Assembly: GCA_030951065.1 (NCBI GenBank)
Contig: JAUZQH010000003.1
Location: 1 to 13,923, forward strand
Source of the DNA: Mariprofundus sp.
Lineage (GTDB): Bacteria; Pseudomonadota; Zetaproteobacteria; Mariprofundales; Mariprofundaceae
Length of the DNA: 13,923 nucleotides
Direction of reading: 5' to 3'
The position numbers were made by a program, and so were the translations under genes. Each line of letters starts with the position of its first letter. Positions within the stretch are counted from its first letter, which is position 1. The notes under the pieces were generated by a model. That model saw only the letters and a list, made by a program, of their open reading frames with translations. It had not been told where the DNA came from and did not search any database. Below are positions 1 through 4,583 of the stretch, in pieces.

Positions 1-130
1 GGCCATAGACGCCCATCTGCAAACGGAACGGCGTAAAACGTTCCTCGCTCATGGTTCCCGCTTTGAACGCCTTGAAACCGGCCTCGAATTCATCCACATC
101 GGACGTATGTGCAAAATCAAATTCTGTCAT
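1..130 (-). CDS. Nitrite/sulfite reductase-like protein, N-terminal fragment (runs off the left edge)
   Basis: Only the first 43 codons are inside the window. The reading begins with ATG at 130-128, about 7 bases after a GGGG stretch that can serve as ribosome binding site. The acidic start is followed by FTPFRLQMGVYG at about residues 32-43. This resembles the N-terminal ferredoxin-like half-domain of sirohaem nitrite/sulfite reductases, where an Arg and a GxYGQ motif contact sirohaem and substrate. Such enzymes reduce sulfite to sulfide with six electrons in the cytoplasm. It is the last visible gene of the SAM-controlled operon, 97 bases after the adenylyltransferase stop codon, and would supply sulfide for thiocarboxylate formation on the sulfur carrier. 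The motif is short and the sirohaem/Fe-S cysteines lie outside the window, so the name rests on this motif and the context. Confidence 0.6.
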   Translation of the reverse strand, partial: MTEFDFAHTSDVDEFEAGFKAFKAGTMSEERFTPFRLQMGVYG

Positions 131-147
131 TTTTAACCCCATACTCA

Positions 148-219
148 CCGCAGAGGACGCAGAGGACGCAGAGAAAAAACCATAATGGGTTTCCTCTGTG
201 TCCTCTGCGTCCTCTGCGG
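148..219. repeat. Long near-perfect inverted repeat built from GCAGAGGAC units
   Basis: The left arm (148-173) and right arm (194-219) are 26 bases each and complementary at 25 positions. The 20-base centre is itself partly palindromic (CCAT-A-ATGG at 180-188). Each arm is made of tandem 9-base GCAGAGGAC-type units. It fills the gap between the adenylyltransferase and reductase genes, inside an apparent operon. RNA from either strand would fold into a very stable hairpin, but no T-tract follows on either side, so it is not a standard terminator. It resembles intergenic repeats I recall from many bacterial genomes; I cannot verify a family name here. Confidence 0.85.
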
Positions 220-229
220 GAAAAAGTCT

Positions 230-1051
230 TTATTCGCCGAACTTTAGTTCGCAGGCCTGCTCGTAGGTCACCAAATCTGTAATGGTCGGATTATCACCGC
301 ACAGCGGACAGGCCGGATCCTTGTGCAGTTTCAGCTTTTTCCATTCCATGCGCAGCGCATCGAAGACCATCAGCTTCCCGGCCAGTGAATCGCCGATACC
401 GAGTAATTCCTTGACTGCTTCCACAGCCTGAATGGTGCCGACTGCACCAGCCAAAGCACCGAGAATGCCTGCCTCGGAGCACGACGGCACCAGACCTGCC
501 GGCGGCGGTTCGGGATACAGGCAACGATAACATGGCGCACCTTTCTGCTGATGCGGCTTAAAGGTGGCTACCTGGCCTTCAAAGCGGAACATGGCACCGG
601 ATATCAATGGTTTCTTCTCAAAATAACAGGCATCATTGACCAGGAAGCGCGTCGGGAAGTTATCACAACCGTCAATAATCAAATCATAGTCACGGATGAT
701 TTCGCGCACATTCTCTTCAGTAATAAAATAGTTGTAGGTATTCACCTTCACATCCGGGTTCAACGCCTGCATGGTTTCGCGTGCACTCTCCACTTTGGGC
801 ATGCCGACCCGATCCTGATTATGAATAATCTGGCGCTGCAAATTGGATGAATCCACTACATCGGCATCTGCGATACCGATGGTACCGACGCCGGCTGCAG
901 CCAGATAATAGGCTACCGGAGAACCCAGCCCGCCGGCCCCAATCATGAACACCCTGGACTCCAGCAGCTTCGACTGCCCTTCCGCGCCCACCTCCGGCAA
1001 AATAATATGCCGCGAATAGCGCTCGATTTGTTCTTCTGTAAAATCAATCAT
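230..1051 (-). CDS. HesA/MoeB/ThiF-family adenylyltransferase (E1-like, sulfur-carrier activating)
   Basis: This 273-residue protein has the full layout of the bacterial E1-like family. There is a nucleotide-binding GAGGLGSP at residues 38-45, the SSNLQRQ segment at 68-74 with the ATP-contacting Arg, and DGCDNFPTR at 127-135. The zinc-site cysteine pairs are C174/C177 and C248/C251, and C191 in VPSCSEAG matches the catalytic-type Cys of ThiF/MoeB. Such enzymes adenylate the C-terminal glycine of a ThiS/MoaD-fold protein so that it can be turned into a thiocarboxylate. No rhodanese domain follows, unlike eukaryotic MOCS3. Start ATG follows GGAG at 5 bases. Its partner is most likely the MoaD-like protein three genes upstream in the same operon. 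I infer an HcyF-like role in sulfur transfer to amino acids rather than in molybdopterin or thiamine synthesis, because no genes of those pathways are nearby. Confidence 0.93.
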   Translation of the reverse strand: MIDFTEEQIERYSRHIILPEVGAEGQSKLLESRVFMIGAGGLGSPVAYYLAAAGVGTIGIADADVVDSSNLQRQIIHNQDRVGMPKVESARETMQALNPDVKVNTYNYFITEENVREIIRDYDLIIDGCDNFPTRFLVNDACYFEKKPLISGAMFRFEGQVATFKPHQQKGAPCYRCLYPEPPPAGLVPSCSEAGILGALAGAVGTIQAVEAVKELLGIGDSLAGKLMVFDALRMEWKKLKLHKDPACPLCGDNPTITDLVTYEQACELKFGE

Positions 1052-1060
1052 GCTTACTCC

Positions 1061-1120
1061 GTGAAGTGTGAGGGGTGAAGTGTGAGGAGGGGGGGCTCCT
1101 TACGCCTTTCGCCTCACTTC
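1061..1120. repeat. Tandem GTGAAGTGTGAGG repeat with partial inverted copy
   Basis: Two exact 13-base copies of GTGAAGTGTGAGG lie at 1061-1073 and 1075-1087. An inverted relative, GCCTCACTTC, lies at 1111-1120 beyond a seven-G run. The block fills most of the 73-base gap between the cysteine synthase stop and the adenylyltransferase start. On the coding strand its end abuts the GGAG ribosome binding site of the adenylyltransferase gene. No coding potential is seen. It may fold in the mRNA, but no function is evident. Confidence 0.75.
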
Positions 1121-1124
1121 AAAT

Positions 1125-2057
1125 CTATACTTCGATGCCCTTGAACAGATCCGTGGACATATAGCGTTCAGCCATGGAAGGCAGAATCACCACGATGCGT
1201 TTGCCTTTCATGTCCGGGCGTGCGGCCACCTGCAAGGCCGCTGCAACTGCTGTGCCGGAGGAGATGCCTCCGGGAATACCCTCTTCATCAGATAACCGAC
1301 GCGCCATTGCAAAGGCTTCGTCATTGGTAACTTTCACGGCGCCATCCAGAATATCGACATTCAGGTTTTTCGGGATAAAGCCTGCGCCGATGCCCTGAAT
1401 CTTGTGCGGGCCGGGTGCTTCACCGGAAATCACCGGCGAATCAGCCGGCTCGACCGCAAATGCCTTGAACCCCGGATTGCGCTGCTTGATCACTTCGGCG
1501 ACTCCGGTAATCGTACCGCCGGTGCCTACACCAGCCACAATCGCATCGACCTTGCCATCGCAGTCACTCCAGATTTCCTGTGCTGTGGTCTGGCGGTGAA
1601 TTTCCGGATTGGCCGGATTCTCGAATTGCTGCGGCATAAACGCCCCATCGGTTTCAGAGACAATCTCGGTGGCTTTGGCAATAGCACCTTTCATACCTTT
1701 TTCAGCCGGAGTCAGCACCAATTCGGCGCCGAGAAGCTTGAGCAGCTTGCGCCGTTCCAGACTCATCGATTCAGGCATGGTCAGGATACAACGGTAACCT
1801 TTGGCACGCGCCACAAAAGCCAGCGCAATCCCCGTATTACCGGAAGTCGGCTCGACAATCACACCGCCTTCTTTCAGGCTGCCATCAGCTTCTGCAGCTT
1901 CAATCATGGCCTTGCCGATACGATCTTTCACTGAATTCAGCGGGTTATAAAACTCGCACTTGGCAATGATTTCGGCATCGGCATCCGCGCCGATTCGATT
2001 CAACCGAATCAACGGCGTATTGCCGACTGTTTCTGCTACATTGTTATATATCGCCAT
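1125..2057 (-). CDS. cysK: Cysteine synthase, CysK type (O-acetylserine sulfhydrylase family)
   Basis: The 310-residue length is typical of CysK. The PLP lysine is K44 in NSVKDR, the substrate loop is TSGNTG at 71-76, and the phosphate-binding loop GTGGT lies near residue 180. The C-terminal [13 protein letters not shown] and ILPSMAERY segments are also CysK-like. The enzyme replaces the acetate of O-acetylserine with sulfide to make cysteine. Relatives such as mycobacterial CysM accept sulfur from a protein thiocarboxylate instead of free sulfide. The ATG follows AGGAG at 6 bases. It sits between the NIL-domain gene and the adenylyltransferase gene in the SAM-controlled operon, so it could take sulfur either from sulfide or from the co-encoded carrier. 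Sequence alone does not settle which donor or acceptor it uses. Confidence 0.95.
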   Translation of the reverse strand: MAIYNNVAETVGNTPLIRLNRIGADADAEIIAKCEFYNPLNSVKDRIGKAMIEAAEADGSLKEGGVIVEPTSGNTGIALAFVARAKGYRCILTMPESMSLERRKLLKLLGAELVLTPAEKGMKGAIAKATEIVSETDGAFMPQQFENPANPEIHRQTTAQEIWSDCDGKVDAIVAGVGTGGTITGVAEVIKQRNPGFKAFAVEPADSPVISGEAPGPHKIQGIGAGFIPKNLNVDILDGAVKVTNDEAFAMARRLSDEEGIPGGISSGTAVAAALQVAARPDMKGKRIVVILPSMAERYMSTDLFKGIEV

Positions 2058-2083
2058 AACCCACTCCTTTTATCTCATATTTC

Positions 2084-2141
2084 AGCCACAGATGAACGCA
2101 GATTTAGTTTTCCTAGCGACCCTGTGTCTTGTGGTTCGTGC
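2084..2141. repeat. Intergenic repeat-like block (CAGATGAACGCAGAT and CTGTGTCTTGTGGTTCGTG)
   Basis: The gap between the cysteine synthase start and the NIL gene stop holds two low-complexity motifs. AGCCACAGATGAACGCAGAT (2084-2103) has an internal CAGAT repeat. The second is CTGTGTCTTGTGGTTCGTG (2122-2140). Both resemble short intergenic repeats that I recall as scattered through unrelated bacterial genomes; this is memory, not a search. No open reading frame or hairpin with a T-tract is apparent. Confidence 0.5.
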
Positions 2142-2143
2142 TT

Positions 2144-2383
2144 TTACCCTTCAATCACATCCTGCTCGATTGGCGCAACGTTGACGCCCTGTCCGACCAG
2201 CCACTTCGTTGCAGCTTCAACCACATCATCTTCACCATCGATTTCCAGACCAACCAGTCCCATATGATCTTTTACTTCGGCTGTGCGAATATTTGTAATG
2301 ACATCAAATTTTTTGCCCAGCTTCCAGATCAAAGGCTCCCGGACTGTTGACTCGTCAAATGTCAGATAAACTCTTAGCTTCAT
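2144..2383 (-). CDS. Free-standing NIL-domain protein (possible methionine/sulfur-compound sensor or partner)
   Basis: The 79-residue protein begins MKLRVYLTFD and is essentially one NIL domain. This ferredoxin-like small-molecule-binding fold is known from the C-terminus of the MetN methionine-transporter ATPase, where methionine binding inhibits transport. NIL-ferredoxin proteins also take part in homocysteine formation from aspartate semialdehyde in methanogens. I chose ATG at 2383-2381 because AGGAG lies 5 bases upstream; a longer in-frame reading to 2422 lacks such a site and adds an unlikely N-terminus. There are no cysteines, so it is not an Fe-S protein. Its place inside a SAM-controlled sulfur operon, between the carrier and the cysteine synthase, suggests allosteric sensing of methionine or a structural role with the PLP enzymes. 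The role is inferred; the domain call is fairly secure. Confidence 0.85.
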   Translation of the reverse strand: MKLRVYLTFDESTVREPLIWKLGKKFDVITNIRTAEVKDHMGLVGLEIDGEDDVVEAATKWLVGQGVNVAPIEQDVIEG

Positions 2384-2427
2384 AATATCTCCTGGGACAT
2401 AAAAATATTTGTTCGAGAGCAAGGCCT

Positions 2428-2489
2428 GGAAAATTCAAGCATCGACGAATTTTCCGTAACGCAACTATCGGGAAAATATATTATTTTCC
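2428..2489. repeat. Two adjacent hairpins sharing GGAAAAT/ATTTTCC arms
   Basis: Hairpin one pairs GGAAAATTC (2428-2436) with GAATTTTCC (2447-2455) around a 10-base loop. Hairpin two pairs GGAAAAT (2471-2477) with ATTTTCC (2483-2489) around 5 bases. The second overlaps the stop codon and the terminal Gly-Lys codons of the MoaD-like gene. Together they fill the 97-base gap before the NIL gene. They have no U-tract typical of a terminator. They could stabilise or punctuate the polycistronic mRNA; this is inference. Confidence 0.6.
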
Positions 2490-2759
2490 GCCTGCAATGG
2501 CCGGTACGATGGATACTTCATCACCGTCTTTCAGCTCGGTGGCACGACCAGCCATAAAACGCACATCCTCATCATTCACGTAGACGTTAACAAAACGGCG
2601 GATTTCTCCATTGTCATCACACAGCCGCTCTTTCAGACCCGGATGTGCAGCTTCCAGATTTTCAATAATTTCGCCCACGTTTGCGCCTTCAACAGACACC
2701 TCATCAGCACCGCCGGTCAATTTACGCAGCGGGGTTGGAATACGTACAGATACACTCAT
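2481..2759 (-). CDS. MoaD/ThiS-like sulfur carrier protein with C-terminal Gly-Gly-Lys
   Basis: The 92-residue protein has a beta-grasp ubiquitin-like MoaD/ThiS pattern: a short N-terminal strand ([10 protein letters not shown]), a central helix ([16 protein letters not shown]) and the closing [14 protein letters not shown]. In this family the C-terminal glycine is adenylated and converted to a thiocarboxylate that donates sulfur. Here one residue, K92, follows the G90-G91 pair. The stop codon TAA follows the Lys codon AAA directly (2486-2481). As in mycobacterial CysO and the Wolinella HcyS system, a JAMM-type metalloprotease would be expected to remove the extra residue; none is visible in the window. 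ATG at 2759-2757 is chosen because AAGGAG lies 6 bases upstream; an in-frame TTG at 2777 overlaps that site. It lies 42 bases after the threonine-synthase-like gene and is probably co-transcribed with it. Confidence 0.92.
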   Translation of the reverse strand: MSVSVRIPTPLRKLTGGADEVSVEGANVGEIIENLEAAHPGLKERLCDDNGEIRRFVNVYVNDEDVRFMAGRATELKDGDEVSIVPAIAGGK

Positions 2760-2801
2760 TTCTTTCTCCTTTATCAATATAGGTTACATCGTAAAAAACA
2801 A

Positions 2802-4049
2802 TTATGCAGCAGCGTCAAAGCCATCGGCTTCTGCCAGGGCATCGAATTCTCTTAAACTCGCATTGATAATACGCGGTTTATTGATTGCATCGGCAATAGC
2901 TTCCTGAGTTTTCAGACCGTTGCCGGTAATACACAGCACTATCGATTCATCGCGCGGCAGTTTGCCCGATTCAATCAGTTTTTTCGCACAACCCAGTGTG
3001 ACACCACCGGCAGTCTCGGCAAAAATACCTTCGGTTTCAGCCAGAAGCTTCATCGCTGCGATCACTTCCTCATCTGAAATATCCTCGGCCCAGCCACCGG
3101 ATTCCTTGATGACGCGATTGGCATAATAACCATCGGCCGGATTCCCGATAGCCAGCGATTTGGCCACCGTATCGGCATGCACCGGATGAATCATATCCGT
3201 GCCATCTTTCACCGATTTGGAAATCGGTGAGCAACCGGTTGCCTGCGCGCCATATACGGCAGTACCGTTATCTTCGATCAGATCCAGCTTGATGAACTCC
3301 TTGATCGCTTTATCCACCTTGGTACACAGCGAACCGGATGCCATCGGAACCACCACATGCTTCGGAGCCTGCCACCCCAACTGTTCCATCATCTCATAAG
3401 CCAGCGACTTGGAGCCTTCGGCATAAAACGGTCGCACATTCACATTCACAAAAGCCCACCCGTACTTGCCTGCCACTTCCGAACACAGACGGTTCACATC
3501 ATCATATTTACCCTTGATGCCAATGATATTGGTACCGAAAATACCGGCTCCCAACACTTTCCCCTGTTCCAGATCATGCGGAATAAACACATAGGATTCC
3601 AGCCCCGCCGCCGCTGCATTGGCAGCCACAGAGCCAGCCAGATTGCCTGTTGAAGCACAGGCTACGGTCTTGAATCCGAATTCAACAGCTTTGGACAGTG
3701 CAACGGAAACTACGCGATCCTTGAATGACAGTGTTGGATAACAGACGGAGTCGTTTTTGATATACAATTCCGAAACGCCCAGTACTTTTTCCAGGTTTTT
3801 CGCGCGCACCAGCGGTGTAAAGCCATTCTGCGCCCCGACCGTTGGCTCGCCGTTAATTGGCAACAGTTCTTTATAACGCCACATCGTCTGTGGGCGTGAT
3901 TCAATCAGCTCACGGGTAAAGTACCCATCCAGCTTCTCATAGTCATAGACCACTTCCAGAGGCCCGAAACAAAACTCACAAACGTGAGTAGGCTCAATGG
4001 CGTATTCCTGACCGCATTCCCTGCACTTCAATGCACGAACAATGTTCAT
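2802..4049 (-). CDS. thrC: Threonine synthase-family PLP enzyme (possible thiocarboxylate-dependent homocysteine synthase)
   Basis: The 415-residue protein starts with a small zinc ribbon (C9, C12, C24, C27) and continues as a fold-type II PLP enzyme. The PLP lysine is K110 in PTLSFKDR, followed by a CASTGNLAGS loop and a late CITGNGLKT segment, all as in threonine synthases. Classical members convert O-phosphohomoserine and water to threonine. ATG at 4049-4047 is preferred, with GGAG 9 bases upstream; an in-frame TTG at 4064 overlaps that site. It is the first gene behind the SAM-I riboswitch and is followed by a sulfur carrier, which is odd for a pure threonine enzyme because SAM normally controls methionine and cysteine genes. 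I infer that it may use the carrier thiocarboxylate or sulfide in place of water and make homocysteine. Ordinary threonine synthase activity remains the conservative alternative. Confidence 0.93.
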   Translation of the reverse strand: MNIVRALKCRECGQEYAIEPTHVCEFCFGPLEVVYDYEKLDGYFTRELIESRPQTMWRYKELLPINGEPTVGAQNGFTPLVRAKNLEKVLGVSELYIKNDSVCYPTLSFKDRVVSVALSKAVEFGFKTVACASTGNLAGSVAANAAAAGLESYVFIPHDLEQGKVLGAGIFGTNIIGIKGKYDDVNRLCSEVAGKYGWAFVNVNVRPFYAEGSKSLAYEMMEQLGWQAPKHVVVPMASGSLCTKVDKAIKEFIKLDLIEDNGTAVYGAQATGCSPISKSVKDGTDMIHPVHADTVAKSLAIGNPADGYYANRVIKESGGWAEDISDEEVIAAMKLLAETEGIFAETAGGVTLGCAKKLIESGKLPRDESIVLCITGNGLKTQEAIADAINKPRIINASLREFDALAEADGFDAAA

Positions 4050-4083
4050 GTGCCTTATCTCCAATATCAGCCAGTCCAGAAAT

Positions 4084-4112
4084 AAAAAAACCTCCGCGAT
4101 AAAGCGAAGGTT
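4084..4112 (-). terminator. Intrinsic terminator of the SAM riboswitch (attenuator)
   Basis: On the minus strand AACCTTCGC (4112-4104) pairs with GCGGAGGTT (4097-4089), with one G-U pair and a 6-base loop. A run of at least five further T follows (4088-4084). The 5' side of the stem is also complementary to GGTTGT at 4153-4148, just at the 3' edge of the aptamer's P1. An anti-terminator (4148-4153 with 4109-4114, at least 6 Watson-Crick pairs) can therefore form when SAM is absent. This is the standard transcriptional OFF-switch layout, and it lies 34 bases upstream of the first structural gene. Confidence 0.9.
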
Positions 4113-4152
4113 GTATCAAGAGAGTACACGGTATGTGTATCAGACGAACAAC

Positions 4153-4286
4153 CCGCATCATCGCTCCCTCAAGGTAAACCTTTCGGGCAGGCATTGGCAC
4201 CATTCTCCTCAGACCCCTCAGGGTATCCTTGGCCGGTTGCCGCAGTATCATAGGGCCTGCACCCTCCACCGCTCTGGATAAGCCGG
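4153..4286 (-). promoter_or_regulatory. SAM-I (S-box) riboswitch aptamer
   Basis: On the minus strand the conserved S-box elements occur in order: CTTATCCAGAGCGGTGGAGG (4282-4263), GGCCC (4256-4252), TATGAT (4251-4246), GCAACC (4240-4235) and GGTGCCAAT (4201-4193). P1 pairs TTATC with GATGA, with further C-G pairs outside. P2 pairs GCGGT with ACTGC. P4 (4187-4166) is CCC-GA-AAGG, loop TTTA, CCTT-GA-GGG, with tandem G-A mismatches. The aptamer binds S-adenosylmethionine. With the downstream attenuator it should stop transcription of the whole sulfur operon when SAM is plentiful. All four helices are present, so I consider it functional and of the classic SAM-I type. Confidence 0.95.
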
Positions 4287-4305
4287 ATTTATTATGTGAC
4301 GGCGA

Positions 4306-4333
4306 ATTATCATACCCTGTTCACAAAACGCAA
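4306..4333 (-). promoter_or_regulatory. Candidate sigma70 promoter for the SAM riboswitch operon
   Basis: On the minus strand TTGCGT (4333-4328) and GATAAT (4311-4306) are separated by 16 bases. Transcription would then begin near 4299, about 13 bases before the aptamer's P1. A second -10-like CATAAT at 4296-4291 has no convincing -35. Position and spacing support the call, but the -35 is only a partial match. Confidence 0.4.
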
Positions 4334-4352
4334 GTCTTATTCGTACAATCAA

Positions 4353-4381
4353 TTGCCAATCCCCTACAAGTCAGTTATGCT
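4353..4381 (+). promoter_or_regulatory. Candidate sigma70 promoter for the small RNA
   Basis: TTGCCA (4353-4358, five of six consensus bases) and TATGCT (4376-4381, four of six) are 17 bases apart, predicting a start near 4388. An alternative, TTCACA (4320-4325) with TACAAT (4344-4349) and 18 bases between, would start near 4356 and overlaps the divergent riboswitch promoter. Either would produce a short RNA ending at the strong terminator near 4477. Confidence 0.35.
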
Positions 4382-4387
4382 TTAGCG

Positions 4388-4477
4388 TAAGTATTTTCTT
4401 CTCGAGCTGCACCCTACCCTCCCTATCCAGGTGCAGCGACGCCCCGGTTGATTCAGTTCAACCGGGGCGTTTCATTT
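4388..4477 (+). ncRNA. Candidate small RNA: C-rich loop hairpin followed by terminator hairpin
   Basis: About 90 bases lie between a promoter-like pair and a strong intrinsic terminator, with no open reading frame worth calling. The first hairpin pairs GCTGCACC (4406-4413) with GGTGCAGC (4430-4437) around a 16-base loop that contains CCCTCCC (4417-4423). The second hairpin is the terminator. Such a loop is complementary to Shine-Dalgarno sequences, as in known C-rich-loop regulatory RNAs. TACCCTCCCT in the loop matches the complement of the mrp ribosome-binding region at 8 of 10 positions. Alternatively it is the leader and attenuator of the downstream mrp gene. I do not recognise a named RNA family; its existence as a separate transcript is inferred. 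Confidence 0.4.
4440..4477 (+). terminator. Strong rho-independent terminator upstream of mrp
   Basis: CGCCCCGGTTGA (4440-4451) and TCAACCGGGGCG (4458-4469) pair perfectly over 12 bases around a 6-base loop, followed by TTTCATTT. No protein gene on the plus strand ends upstream, so it must end a non-coding transcript or act as a leader attenuator for mrp. Confidence 0.85.
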
Positions 4478-4481
4478 GCAT

Positions 4482-4583
4482 CTTGCTGAAGCCATATAAC
4501 CGCCAAGACCATATAACTTGACAGTTTTACTAGGGATTACGACGATGCCGTCCCTGATGGAGGTTACCATGCTTGCTGAAGCC
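4482..4583. repeat. Short direct repeats in the mrp leader
   Basis: CTTGCTGAAGCC occurs at 4482-4493 and again at 4572-4583, where it encodes residues 2-5 of Mrp. CCATATAAC occurs at 4492-4500 and 4509-4517, the second copy directly before TTGACA. The leader may have arisen by partial duplication of the gene's 5' end, or the 9-base copies may be regulator half-sites. Neither is established. Confidence 0.5.
4518..4546 (+). promoter_or_regulatory. Possible mrp promoter
   Basis: TTGACA (4518-4523) is an exact -35 consensus placed just after the upstream terminator. The hexamer 17 bases further, GACGAT (4541-4546), is a weak -10. The exact -35 and its position are suggestive, but the -10 lowers confidence. 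Confidence 0.3.

Noticed and set aside
148..219. CRISPR repeat or intrinsic terminator
   Set aside because: There are only two inverted arms with one centre and no regular spacers, and no T-tract follows on either strand.
2481..2759. MoaD for molybdopterin or ThiS for thiamine synthesis
   Set aside because: No moa, moe or thi neighbours other than the E1-like gene; SAM control, CysK and the reductase fit amino-acid sulfur transfer better, and the extra Lys is atypical for MoaD and ThiS.
4042..4281. Open reading frames on both strands across the riboswitch region
   Set aside because: They coincide with conserved SAM-I structure and the terminator, lack ribosome binding sites and show no protein-like composition.
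4412..4428. G-quadruplex on the minus strand (GGATAGGGAGGGTAGGG)
   Set aside because: It is the complement of the C-rich loop of the candidate RNA; one run has only two G and the minus strand here lies upstream of the riboswitch promoter, so it is probably not transcribed.
4518..4568. Longer Mrp starting at TTG 4518, ATG 4545 or ATG 4557
   Set aside because: No ribosome binding site precedes these; GGAGGT sits correctly before ATG 4569 and the TTG is part of a TTGACA element.
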